Assembly (NCBI GenBank): GCA_002238825.1
Contig: MPNC01000003.1
Location: 248,001-312,000, forward strand
DNA from: SAR202 cluster bacterium bin87
Lineage (GTDB): Bacteria; Chloroflexota; Dehalococcoidia; Lucifugimonadales; UBA3495
Length of the DNA stretch: 64,000 nt
Reading direction: 5' to 3'
The translations under genes and the position numbers were made by a program. This document shows, in pieces, positions 44,537 to 52,473 of this stretch; position 1 is the stretch's first letter, and every line of letters begins with the position of its first letter. The notes beneath the pieces are model-generated. The model saw only the letters and a list, made by a program, of their open reading frames with translations. It searched no databases and was not told the origin of the DNA.

Positions 44537-45430
44537 TTACGTGGTTGGTTCTGTAGCCGCGTCGTGCTGCTCGTCGGCGTGGTAGGAGGAGCGCACCAGC
44601 GGGCCGGACGCGACGTGCTTGAACCCCATGGCCTCGCCGGCCACGCGCAACTCTTCAAACTCGGCCGGAGTGTAGAAACGGTCGATCTTGGTGTGCTTGA
44701 TGGACGGGCGCAGGTATTGGCCGATGGTGAGCAGGTCGCAGTTCACGGCCCGCAGGTCGGCCATGGTCTGCTTCACCTCGTCGACGGTCTCGCCCATGCC
44801 CACGATGATGCCCGACTTGGTGGGCATTTCAGGATCTAGCTCTTTGACCCGCCGGATCAGATCCAGCGATTGCCGGTAGTCGCCCTTGGGACGCACGCGG
44901 CGGAACACGCGCTCCACTGACTCGATGTTGTGGTTGAGCACCTGGGGCTGTGCGGAGACCACCTTGGCCAGCGCGTCATCGTTCCCGTCGAAGTCGGGTA
45001 TCAGCACCTCCACGCGGCAGTCGGGCACGGCGGCGCGGACCTGCTTGATGCAGGCGGAGAAGATTCCGGCCCCGCCGTCGGGCAGGTCGTCGCGGTTGAC
45101 CGAGGTGATGACGCAGTACTTCAGGCCCATGCGCTTGACCGTGGACGCCAGCCGGAAGGGTTCGCCCAGGTCCAGAGTGCCGGGCCGGCCGGTGGTGACG
45201 GCGCAGTACGCGCAGGCACGGGTGCAGATGTCGCCCAGGATCATGAAGGTTGCGGCGGACCGCTCCCAGCACTCGCCGATGTTCGGGCAGTGAGCTTCCT
45301 CGCACACGGTATGCAACTGGCTGTCCCGCATGAGCTGTTTCAGCTCGATGTAGCGCGGCCCGCCGGGCATGGGAACCTTGATCCAGTCGGGCAGGCGGGG
45401 ACGCAGTGGGGTTTCGGTCTGTGTTGTCAT
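44537..45430 (-). CDS. lipA: Lipoyl synthase
   Basis: Radical SAM enzyme that inserts two sulfurs into octanoyl groups on lipoyl domains; 297 residues. The auxiliary cluster Cys are 43, 48 and 54 (CEEAHCPNIGEC), and the SAM cluster is CTRACAYC (69, 73, 76). The C-terminal Ser ligand of the auxiliary cluster is in VRSSYHADEQ. It is 13 bp downstream of gmk on the minus strand. The partner LipB is not in the window. Confidence 0.97.
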   Translation of the reverse strand: MTTQTETPLRPRLPDWIKVPMPGGPRYIELKQLMRDSQLHTVCEEAHCPNIGECWERSAATFMILGDICTRACAYCAVTTGRPGTLDLGEPFRLASTVKRMGLKYCVITSVNRDDLPDGGAGIFSACIKQVRAAVPDCRVEVLIPDFDGNDDALAKVVSAQPQVLNHNIESVERVFRRVRPKGDYRQSLDLIRRVKELDPEMPTKSGIIVGMGETVDEVKQTMADLRAVNCDLLTIGQYLRPSIKHTKIDRFYTPAEFEELRVAGEAMGFKHVASGPLVRSSYHADEQHDAATEPTT

Positions 45431-45443
45431 TCTGTTCTCCGGC

Positions 45444-46073
45444 CTAGAGGAACTGAACCAGGCGCGGGTTCACCCGGCACTTCTCGGCGGCGATGATGGC
45501 GTCGATTTCGTGGACGGCGTCGTCCAACTGTCCGTTTCGGTTGACCACGCGGTAGTCGAACTCGTGCATGCGGCCCAACTCGATGGATGCCTCATGCAGG
45601 CGGCGCTGCATTTCAGTCTCGTCCTCGGTGCCGCGGCCGGCCAGGCGGCTGCGAAGTTCGTGCATGCTGGCGGGCATAACGAATACGGTCAGCGCCTCCG
45701 GCGCGATACTGCGGATGGTGTCCGCGCCCTGCACGTCTATCTCCAGTATAACGTCACGGCCGGCGATCAGGGGGTCGCGAACCTGCTGGCGAGGAACGCC
45801 GTACCACCGGTCGTAGACCTGCGCCGATTCCAGAAGCTCGTCACGCTCGCGCATGCGCAGAAAGGTGTCCACGTCCAGGAAGATGTAGTCCTTGCCGTCC
45901 ACTTCGCCGGCGCGCATGGGCCGGGTGGTGGCGGTAACCGCGAAGTGCCACGGACGGTCCAAATCGCGCAGGGCGGCCAGCAGCGAGCCTTTGCCCGAGG
46001 CTGAGGGGCCCGAAATTACCACCAGCAACGGCGGAGCCGGGCTGGCCTGCGGCAGCTCCTGCTGGGCGGCCAT
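45444..46073 (-). CDS. gmk: Guanylate kinase
   Basis: Phosphorylates GMP to GDP with ATP; 209 residues from the ATG at 46073. The P-loop is SGPSASGKGS (21-30), the GMP-binding segment VTATTRPMRAGEVDGKDYIFL, and the lid region has RLAGRGTEDETEMQRRLHEAS. The frame extends upstream inside aroA, but the family begins near the P-loop. It starts 8 bp after the aroA stop. The ribosome site is weak, suggesting translational coupling. Confidence 0.95.
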   Translation of the reverse strand: MAAQQELPQASPAPPLLVVISGPSASGKGSLLAALRDLDRPWHFAVTATTRPMRAGEVDGKDYIFLDVDTFLRMRERDELLESAQVYDRWYGVPRQQVRDPLIAGRDVILEIDVQGADTIRSIAPEALTVFVMPASMHELRSRLAGRGTEDETEMQRRLHEASIELGRMHEFDYRVVNRNGQLDDAVHEIDAIIAAEKCRVNPRLVQFL

Positions 46074-46081
46074 GGAGAGGG

Positions 46082-47380
46082 TCAGTTGCCGTCGCCGACC
46101 AGACCGGCGAGGTGGTCCCAGAACACGGGGTAGGACACCGAGGCGTCCTCGGCGCCGTGGATGGTCGTCTCGCCCGAGGCGACCAGGCCGGCCACCGCCA
46201 TGGACATCGCCAGCCGGTGGTCGTCGTGGCTCTCCACCTCGGCTCCCGTGAGGCGTCCCACGCCGTGGATGACCATCCCGTCTTCCCGGGGTTCCAGGCT
46301 GCCGCCCAGGCGGGTCAACTCGGAAACCGTGGCGGCGATGCGGTCCGACTCCTTGACGCGGAGTTCTGCGGCGTCGCGAATGACCGTGTCGCCCTCGGCG
46401 AAGCACGCTGCGACCGCCAGCACGGGCAGCTCGTCGATCATGATGGGGATGATCTCGCCGCCCAGGTCGATGCCCTTGAGGCTGGCTGAAGAGGCCACCA
46501 CGTCGGCCACGGGTTCACCGCCCTCCACCCGTTCGTTTTCGAGCCGCAGGGAGTGGCCGGCGCCCATCATCTGCAGGGCGTCGATGATGCCGGCGCGGCT
46601 GGGATTGAGGCCGACGCCGGTTATGGTGACCCGGGCATTGGGGTGGATCAGGCCGGCCACCATCCAGAAGGCAGCGGAGGAGATGTCGCCGGGCACCGCC
46701 ACGTCCACGGCCTGCAGCTCGGCGGGATGCAGGGTCAGGGTCAAGCCGTCGTTTTCAATCCTGACGCCCATGGCGGACATCATGCGCTCGGTGTGGTCGC
46801 GGGACAGCGCGGGCTGGTGCAGCACGGTGGGACCCTGGGCGGCCAGGCCGGCCAGCATCAGGCAGGACTTGACCTGGGCGCTGGCAACGGGCATTTCGTA
46901 CTCGATGGAGCGCAGGCTGCCGCCGCGTATGGCCAACGGAGCCAGGGTGTTCCCATTGCGGCCCATTATGGACGCGCCCATCTGCTGCAGGGGTTGAACG
47001 ATGCGGCCCATGGGTCGAGAGCGCAACGAACCGTCGCCGGAAAGCACCGAGAGGAAGTCCTGGCTGGCCAGCAGGCCCGAGAGCAGCCGCATGGAGGTGC
47101 CGCTGTTGCCGGCGTCCAGCAGGTCGGAGGGCTCGTTCAAATTCGCACCCAGCCCGTCGACGCGGAAGCTGCCAGGCTCTTCCAACGGGTCGATGGACAC
47201 GCCCATGGCGCGCAGGCAGGCGGCGGTGGACTGCACGTCTGCGCCATCGGAAATGCCGGTTACGGTCGCAGTCCCGTTGGCGACGGCGTTGAGGATCAGC
47301 GAACGGTGCGAGACCGACTTGTCGCCGGGCACGGCCAGGGAGCCGGCCAGGCGTTCGGGGCTGCGAATGATCTGTTCCAC
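46082..47380 (-). CDS. aroA: 3-phosphoshikimate 1-carboxyvinyltransferase (EPSP synthase)
   Basis: Sixth step of the shikimate pathway; joins shikimate-3-phosphate and PEP. It has 432 residues and two similar halves. The PEP/S3P site is PGDKSVSHR (Lys21), the loop LLDAGNSGTSMRLLSG, then GDGSLRSRPMGR, ELRVKESDR and DDHRLAMS. The loop GNSGTSMR is close to the class that includes Bacillus enzymes rather than the E. coli GNAGTAMRPL type. It lies between tyrA and gmk on the minus strand, linking aromatic amino-acid synthesis genes. Confidence 0.97.
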   Translation of the reverse strand: MEQIIRSPERLAGSLAVPGDKSVSHRSLILNAVANGTATVTGISDGADVQSTAACLRAMGVSIDPLEEPGSFRVDGLGANLNEPSDLLDAGNSGTSMRLLSGLLASQDFLSVLSGDGSLRSRPMGRIVQPLQQMGASIMGRNGNTLAPLAIRGGSLRSIEYEMPVASAQVKSCLMLAGLAAQGPTVLHQPALSRDHTERMMSAMGVRIENDGLTLTLHPAELQAVDVAVPGDISSAAFWMVAGLIHPNARVTITGVGLNPSRAGIIDALQMMGAGHSLRLENERVEGGEPVADVVASSASLKGIDLGGEIIPIMIDELPVLAVAACFAEGDTVIRDAAELRVKESDRIAATVSELTRLGGSLEPREDGMVIHGVGRLTGAEVESHDDHRLAMSMAVAGLVASGETTIHGAEDASVSYPVFWDHLAGLVGDGN

Positions 47381-47769
47381 CTGAGTTTCTCCTAACAGCT
47401 GCGATCCGAGATCGCGTGCGCCTCAGTCGCCATTATGAACCACTTGCTCTTCGATAATTCAGCCATTGCTTGCGCGGTATCTGCTTCGGTCAGGCCGTCT
47501 CGCCGCGCCTTTGCCAACCAATCCGGGCTCCACGCGCCGCGTTGTCTGAGCCACCCGCATTGTGGACCATCACCGGTGCGGCTGAGAACGGTGGTAGCCT
47601 CGGCCTTTGGCAGGCATGGGGTGAATGGGGTCGGATCACTTAACCTGTCAGGGCTGGACATCGCCACCGGATCCTGCCGTGTCGAGGATTCTGCTGATTG
47701 TATGGGTCAGGAACAGTCGCCGAACTCGCAGTGGACGAGCATTTTGTCGCCGAACCGAGGCGGAGCTCT
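47381..47769 (-). other. Gap between tyrA and aroA, with one doubtful small frame
   Basis: These 389 bp hold one minus-strand frame (47667-47392, 91 codons, GTG start) encoding a Trp- and Lys-containing tail (RDGLTEADTAQAMAELSKSKWF). No family is recognised and codon bias is mixed, so it may be a decayed gene or chance. No terminator or promoter is clear. Confidence 0.3.
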
Positions 47770-48813
47770 CTACCGCCGCGGCGCGTCGGAGTCGCGGTTG
47801 TTGCTTCGTCGGGGATTGGGCAGGTCGCCCGACATCATGCGGCGGGCGCGGTCGGCCCAGCCTCCGAGGAACATCTGGCCCATGGACTGGCTGAAGGTGG
47901 GGTATTCGGGGGTGTTCTGCAACTCGCGGGCGCGAGGATTGACGTCCCCGGCCATCCACCGGTTGCGGGCCACGCGGGCGTCCTCAAAAAGAGTACCGAC
48001 GGCGTCGGTGTCGGGTGGTTCGCCGTCGGTATCCAGGAGCTTACGGTATTCGTAGAGCTCCCGTATAAACGCGTCGATCCAGGCGACGATGGGCTGGGCG
48101 TTGCTGACGCAGATGTCGCGGTGCATCACCGGGTCGCCGGAGGCGAGGCGGGTGATGTCGCGATAGCCGGAGGAAGCCAGCTGGCCGATGTCGGACCAGT
48201 TGGCGGACTTGCTGGTGCAGCCGATCAGGGCGGTGGACAGGACGAAGGGCAGGTGGCTCACCGCGGCGACAAAGCTGTCGTGCTCGTCCACGCTGATGAA
48301 ATAGGGCACGCCGCCCACGGCCTCGGCCAGGGTGGAAATCTCGCCCACCGCGCGCTCGCTGGCCCGGGGGCTGGGAATGACGCAGTAGGGCTTGCCGGCG
48401 AACATAGTGCCGTCGGCGTTCTCGGGACCGGGAGTTTCCCGGCCGGCCATGGGATGGCCTCCCACGAAGTCCACCGAGTCGGGCAGGAACTCGTCGGCCC
48501 ACTGGAGAACCTGCGTCTTGGTGCTGCCGACGTCAGTGACAACGCAGCCCTCGGGCAGGTAGTCGGCCATGCCTTCCATAAGCTCGCGCATGGCCAGCAC
48601 CGGTGTCGCGAGGATGATGATGTCGGCTTCGGCGATGGCGTTGCCGAGGCGGCCTTCCACACGATCGAATGCATCGCGCTTCTGAGCGCCGGAACGGACC
48701 GCGCTGTCGGCGTCGGTTCCGACCACGGTGAGGTTCCGCAGGCTGGATGCGCGGAGGGCCAGTCCCAGGGATGTGCCGATGAGTCCGGTGCCGATTACAG
48801 TAACTTGCGCCAC
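47770..48813 (-). CDS. tyrA: Prephenate dehydrogenase
   Basis: Converts prephenate to 4-hydroxyphenylpyruvate with NAD on the way to tyrosine; 347 residues. The Rossmann motif is GTGLIGTSLGLAL (8-20). Conserved TDVGSTK and GGHPMAGRE surround the active site, with the catalytic His in GGHPMAG, and VAAVSHLPF follows. There is no ACT domain; the tail (~300-347) is Arg/Asn-rich and probably disordered. It is the first gene of the minus-strand run tyrA-aroA-gmk-lipA. Confidence 0.94.
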   Translation of the reverse strand: MAQVTVIGTGLIGTSLGLALRASSLRNLTVVGTDADSAVRSGAQKRDAFDRVEGRLGNAIAEADIIILATPVLAMRELMEGMADYLPEGCVVTDVGSTKTQVLQWADEFLPDSVDFVGGHPMAGRETPGPENADGTMFAGKPYCVIPSPRASERAVGEISTLAEAVGGVPYFISVDEHDSFVAAVSHLPFVLSTALIGCTSKSANWSDIGQLASSGYRDITRLASGDPVMHRDICVSNAQPIVAWIDAFIRELYEYRKLLDTDGEPPDTDAVGTLFEDARVARNRWMAGDVNPRARELQNTPEYPTFSQSMGQMFLGGWADRARRMMSGDLPNPRRSNNRDSDAPRR

Positions 48814-48891
48814 GTACAGGCCTGCCTAGAGGAGGTTGGAGTCAGTGTACAACATCCATAGAGGCTGGTAAAACGCCGCGCCGCCGGACGG

Positions 48892-49022
48892 CAGGGCCTG
48901 TGCAAAGTCCGTCCTCCCGCTCATGGTGAGCTTGTCGAACCACGCTCCGGCAACGGCAGCATCCTTCGACAGGCTCAGGATGAGCGGAAACCAAAGAAGC
49001 CCATTACTTTGCACAGGCCCTG
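48892..49022. mobile_element. MITE family A, copy 1
   Basis: A 131-bp element with perfect 17-bp terminal inverted repeats (CAGGGCCTGTGCAAAGT at 48892-48908, complement at 49006-49022), flanked on both sides by the direct repeat GCCGGACGG (48883-48891, 49023-49031), a target duplication. Inside is a second, imperfect ~23-bp inverted repeat (CCGCTCATGGTGAGC.../...GCTCAGGATGAGCGG). It has no open frame for a transposase. It differs from copy 2 (51940) at three bases and one indel. It sits between tyrA and the MFS gene. Confidence 0.88.
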
Positions 49023-49112
49023 GCCGGACGGGAGAAACCCGAGTACAAACCGGTCGCCCGTGCGATTGGGAAGCGCGAATGAACGGGTGTATCATTCGGG
49101 GCCTGTGAAAGC

Positions 49113-50318
49113 ATGTGGAACTGGGCGGCCTCCCTCCGCATAAGGGATTTTCGCCTGCTCTGGGCATCGACGGCCTTCTACTCCCTGGCCACGGGAATGG
49201 AGCAGGTTTCGGTCGGATGGCTGATCTTCGAGCTGACCGGTTCGGAGTTCATGGTGGGTGTGGGCGCGGGCGCTCGCATGCTGCCCTTCTTTGTGCTGGG
49301 GATGCTGTCCGGCGCGATCGCCGACAAGTGGTCGCGGCGCACCCTGCTGCAAATCGGCACGCTGGCGGCCTCGGCGTCGGCGGTGTTGATGGCGGCGCTG
49401 CTGCTGTACGGGTTGGCGAACGTCTGGGTGGTGATCGCGCTGGTGACCGTCCTGGGCAGCATGCTGGCCTTTACCATCACCATCCGGCAGGCTTTCACGT
49501 ACGACATCGTGGGCTCGGGACTGGCGCTGAACGGCCTGGCGCTGGCCGCGATGGGGATGCAGGGCGGTGGGATCATCGGCTCCCTGGTCGCCGGAGCGCT
49601 GATAGAACTGGTGGGCCCGGGCTGGCAATTCGTGGCCTCGGCGGTATGCTACGCGGTATCGGCGGCGGCCATTCTGGCCATCGCCAACCCGGGACGCACG
49701 GTGCGGGCCTCGGCGCAATCGGTGCTGGACAACCTGGTCGGCTATATCTCCCTGGTGCGGGAGCACCGGATAATCCTGATGCTCATGTTCCTCACGGCCA
49801 CCACGGAGGTGCTGGGTTTCACCCACATGACGCTCCTGCCGGTGTTCGCCAAAGAGGTCCTGCACGTCGGGCCGACGGGCCTGGGCGTGATGACCGCGGG
49901 ACGCCAGGCCGGCGGACTGCTGGGACTGTGGATACTGGCCGGCCTGGGAACCACCAGGAAAAAGGGGTGGCTGACGATGGCGACGGCGCTGGGATTCGGA
50001 GGCGGCCTGATGGCCTTTTCGCTGTCGGTCAACATCTACACCTTCCTGGCGGTGCTGCTGTTCGTCAACGCCTGCGCCATGGCCGTGGACACGCTCTACA
50101 AGACCCTGATGCAGGACCTGGTGCCGGACGAAGAACGGGGCCGGGCTATGGGTTCCTGGGTGCTCAGCGTTGGGTTCGCGCCGGTGGGGCACGTTGGCGT
50201 GGGAGCGTTGGCCGGCTTCGTGGGCGCGCCCCGCGCTCTGCTGATCAACGGCGTGGCGTTGGTGGCCATCAACGTTGCCGCGACGCTGGGCGTTCCGCGC
50301 ATACGGCGGATGGAGTGA
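49113..50318 (+). CDS. MFS transporter, EntS-like
   Basis: A 401-residue major facilitator with 12 predicted membrane helices. The start WNWAASLRIRDFRLLWASTAFYSLATGMEQVSVGWLIFELTGS is typical of the MFS_3/enterobactin-exporter-like group. The loop 2-3 signature appears as GAIADKWSRRTLLQ. It is probably an exporter; the substrate is unknown. It is a single gene; the ribosome site is weak. Confidence 0.9.
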   Translation: MWNWAASLRIRDFRLLWASTAFYSLATGMEQVSVGWLIFELTGSEFMVGVGAGARMLPFFVLGMLSGAIADKWSRRTLLQIGTLAASASAVLMAALLLYGLANVWVVIALVTVLGSMLAFTITIRQAFTYDIVGSGLALNGLALAAMGMQGGGIIGSLVAGALIELVGPGWQFVASAVCYAVSAAAILAIANPGRTVRASAQSVLDNLVGYISLVREHRIILMLMFLTATTEVLGFTHMTLLPVFAKEVLHVGPTGLGVMTAGRQAGGLLGLWILAGLGTTRKKGWLTMATALGFGGGLMAFSLSVNIYTFLAVLLFVNACAMAVDTLYKTLMQDLVPDEERGRAMGSWVLSVGFAPVGHVGVGALAGFVGAPRALLINGVALVAINVAATLGVPRIRRME

Positions 50319-50957
50319 CGTGAGGCGTTGCGCCCTGGGACCGACCGAAACGGAGCGCCGGCCGGCAGGGTTCAACCCCGGCACCGGGGCATCATGGCAT
50401 CATGGTTCCCATGGCCGCCGAGGAGAAACGGTTATCCAGTTGGGCCGGCAGGAAATCGCGGAGGATCGTGGGCTGACTGCCGGCGGGCTGGGTGTTGCGG
50501 TGGCTATCTCCTCTGGTTGGCGGTTGGGACTTGGTGATGGTGGTTTGGATTTGACGGTCAGGCTTTGCGGTTTCGGGTCGGTGTCGGAGCACGGCCAACA
50601 CTGTATTTGCGCATGGTTTTTGAGTCCCAAGCTTCCGTGACCCGCGGGGAGCCGGCTGATGAGCCGACGCGGCACGGCACGGGGCGGAGGTGACACCCGC
50701 CGGGTCGCCACGCGGCCGCCCCGGGGAGTAGATCGGGTAGCGGCCGCTGGCGACCATGATGCGAAAAACCGACTGGGGCCGTTGCCGACCCGAAACCGTA
50801 TCGCCCATCTATTCGGATGTAGGCTAGGCGAAGCCGCTGGCCTGGCGGCGGAACCGGCGTAGCTCGCGAAGCGGCGCCGGAGTTACCTGACGTGACTATG
50901 GTAGAACATTAGTGCGTCAAATGCAAGGGGCGGATGCCAGCTACCAGGGCCCGGCCT
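50319..50957. other. Gene-free GC-rich region
   Basis: About 640 bp with no supported gene. The frames present are Arg/Pro-rich shadows without family sequence or ribosome sites. It includes CCGCCGGGTCGCCACGCGGC-like palindromic stretches near 50697-50760, but no recognisable RNA. Confidence 0.5.
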
Positions 50958-51282
50958 CTCGCGCGTACCCAGTTTGACGACGACGGGAGCGAATTTACAT
51001 CGATAAACAGGATCGACAGGATTTGAATGATAAAGAGGGTACGTGAGAGCGAAATGGGCTCGCGCGTATCCTCGTTCGCCCGTACCGTCATTGCGAGCGA
51101 AGCGCGGCAAACTGGCCGGGATAGCAGCGTTTCATTGGGCAACGAGATCGCCACGTCGCTGCGCTCCTCGCGATGACAAACTGGGTACGCGTGATGGCCC
51201 TTCCGGTATCGGTCCTGTTACCGGAGCGAGATTGCCGAGCCTGGCTCGCAGTGACAGTTCGAGTGAAACCGGGTACGCGTGA
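50958..51282. repeat. CGCGTACCC-family repeats (family B)
   Basis: The left end CTCGCGCGTACCCAGTTTG (50958-50976) has an inverted right end at 51177-51194 (CAAACTGGGTACGCGTGA) and a second right end at 51266-51282. After the left end comes AATTTACATCGAT.AACAGGAT, also shared with the 59.1 and 62.7 kb copies. Three ATTGC-type units (51087-51110, 51144-51177, 51228-51255) lie inside. The whole looks like layered insertions of non-coding mobile repeats. Confidence 0.65.
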
Positions 51283-51380
51283 TGGCGGTTGGGGATTGAC
51301 AGCGTGTTTATTGGCGATTATGATAACGACAATTCCGGTTTGCAATGTGAAGGCGACACCGATCGAGGAGGCTAGGAGCG

Positions 51381-51602
51381 ATGGTTACTCTCAACGAACG
51401 TCTAGTCACCGTGGATGAAGAACAACCTGCTGGGCTATTGACCGAGAAAGTGGAAAAGGATTTGGCTGAAGCGCTGACCGAGTTTGGGGCCCACAAGGAA
51501 GAAGTCGCGCCGGAACGCGCCTGTCGCATCTCCCCGCCCACCCTGCAGTACGGCATTCCGATGGCCGGAGTGCGGTACTACAGCTTCGTGCCGGAGACGT
51601 AA
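51381..51602 (+). CDS. Small protein with C-terminal YGIPMAGVRYYSF motif (paralogue 1)
   Basis: A 73-residue protein with no known family. The N-terminal half is an acidic amphipathic helix (NERLVTVDEEQPAGLLTEKV, then EKDLAEALTEFG), and the end is YGIPMAGVRYYSF-V-PET. A GAGGAGG site lies nine bases before the ATG. Its partner at 52172 shares the start pattern NERL, GLL.E.VE.D.AE.L.EFG and the whole C-terminal motif; the four codon differences within that motif are silent, which points to selection for the protein. The layout (variable helical leader, fixed short tail) resembles a secreted or modified peptide precursor, but no maturation gene is adjacent. Confidence 0.75.
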   Translation: MVTLNERLVTVDEEQPAGLLTEKVEKDLAEALTEFGAHKEEVAPERACRISPPTLQYGIPMAGVRYYSFVPET

Positions 51603-51634
51603 CACAGCAGGCGACAGGACGCGACGATGCGCTC

Positions 51635-51669
51635 TGGGGCGGCCATCAAGGTCGCCCCAATTATTTTGC
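51635..51669 (+). terminator. Terminator after small protein 1
   Basis: A 10-bp stem TGGGGCGGCC/GGTCGCCCCA (one G-T pair) with loop ATCAA, followed by ATTATTTTG. It lies 33 bp past the stop and supports a real, separately transcribed gene. Confidence 0.75.
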
Positions 51670-51680
51670 CCGCCGCGCAG

Positions 51681-52094
51681 CTCACGCGTACCCAGTTGGT
51701 CATCGCGATGAGCGCGGCGACTTGGCGATGCTGTTGCTGGAAGAGACTCCGGCTGCCATCACGAGATTGCCACGCTTCGCTCGCAATGACATAGGACTTA
51801 CGCCGTTGGGCAGCATAGCAGCCGTCACTCCCGCTTTCGCGGGAATCCAGTGGCCGAAATCGTCAACGGTGTTCCAGTTTCGTTCCCTGGAAAGACTATG
51901 GATTCCTGCGAAAGCAGGAATGACGGGTGAAGTGCAACTCAGGGCCGGTGCAAAGTCCGTCCTCCCGCTCCTGGTGATCTTGTCGAACCACGACTCCGGC
52001 AACGGCAGCATCCTTCGACAGGCTCAGGATGAGCGGAAACCAAAGAAGCCCATTACTTTGCACAGGCCCTGGAGTGCAACTGGGCACGCGTTGA
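51681..52094. repeat. Composite family B element with nested insertion
   Basis: Ends CTCACGCGTACCCAGTT (51681-51697) and its near-complement AACTGGGCACGCGTTGA (52078-52094, two mismatches). Inside are an ATTGC unit (51763-51790), two ATTCCC hairpin units (51826-51852, 51902-51921) and MITE family A copy 2 (51940-52072), which inserted next to the right end and duplicated AGTGCAACT. The order of insertions can be read: B first, A later. Confidence 0.65.
51940..52072. mobile_element. MITE family A, copy 2
   Basis: About 132 bp, ~97% identical to the copy at 48892. Ends CAGGGCCGGTGCAAAGT (one change from copy 1) and the exact complement ACTTTGCACAGGCCCTG (52055-52071). It is flanked by AGTGCAACT at 51931-51939 and 52073-52081, a 9-bp target duplication different from that of copy 1, which shows independent insertion. 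Confidence 0.88.
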
Positions 52095-52171
52095 CAAAGT
52101 GACTATAAGCAGGTATGATACGAACCATATCAAGTGATTGGAATCATAATGGCGTAAGGAGGAACACGACG

Positions 52172-52381
52172 ATGGTTGCTGCCAACGAACGTCTGATTGC
52201 AGAAGAGGCCAACCGCCAGCGCGGGTTGCTGCGCGAGCAGGTGGAACAGGACATGGCCGAGGTGCTCGACGAGTTCGGCTCCGCGGCTCCTGCGGAAAAG
52301 CGCGAGGCCCGGGTCTACAGTTTCGGTTACGGGATCCCCATGGCCGGCGTGCGGTACTACAGCTTCTCGCCGGAGAAATAA
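52172..52381 (+). CDS. Small protein with C-terminal YGIPMAGVRYYSF motif (paralogue 2)
   Basis: A 69-residue paralogue of the gene at 51381. It has AAGGAGG eight bases before the ATG. The helix NERLIAEEANRQRGLLREQV leads to EQDMAEVLDEFG, a variable Ala/Glu segment, then YSFGYGIPMAGVRYYSFSPEK. YSF occurs twice (49-51 and 63-65). No signal peptide or membrane helix is present. The nearest downstream gene is the Grx-TrxR fusion on the other strand. Function is unknown. Confidence 0.78.
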   Translation: MVAANERLIAEEANRQRGLLREQVEQDMAEVLDEFGSAAPAEKREARVYSFGYGIPMAGVRYYSFSPEK

Positions 52382-52403
52382 GCCTCGGCGAATGGTACTG
52401 GAT

Positions 52404-52432
52404 GCGGGGGGCGACCGACCGTCGCCCCCCGC
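52404..52432 (+). terminator. Hairpin after small protein 2
   Basis: A perfect 12-bp stem GCGGGGGGCGAC/GTCGCCCCCCGC with loop CGACC, 22 bp past the stop. It lacks a T-run but is similarly placed to the terminator after paralogue 1. Confidence 0.6.
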
Positions 52433-52448
52433 GCGTTGTCCGAGTGAG

Positions 52449-52473
52449 GGCCGGGAGTACGCTCCCGGCCTTT
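52449..52473. terminator. Bidirectional terminator between convergent genes
   Basis: Stem GGCCGGGAG/CTCCCGGCC with loop TACG, followed by TTTCAGTT on the plus strand. It lies against the stop of the minus-strand Grx-TrxR gene and closes the plus-strand small gene. Confidence 0.55.

Noticed and set aside
47392-47667. 91-codon frame between tyrA and aroA
   Set aside because: Mixed codon usage and no recognisable family; kept only as a remark in the gap entry, not as a gene.
50392-50808. 138-codon minus-strand frame after the MFS gene
   Set aside because: Arg/Pro/Ser-rich low-complexity translation, no ribosome site and no family sequence; other frames in the same place are equally open because of high GC.
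48892-52072. Composite transposon bounded by the two family A MITEs
   Set aside because: Each copy has its own different target duplication at both of its ends, so they inserted separately rather than moving the 3-kb segment as a unit.
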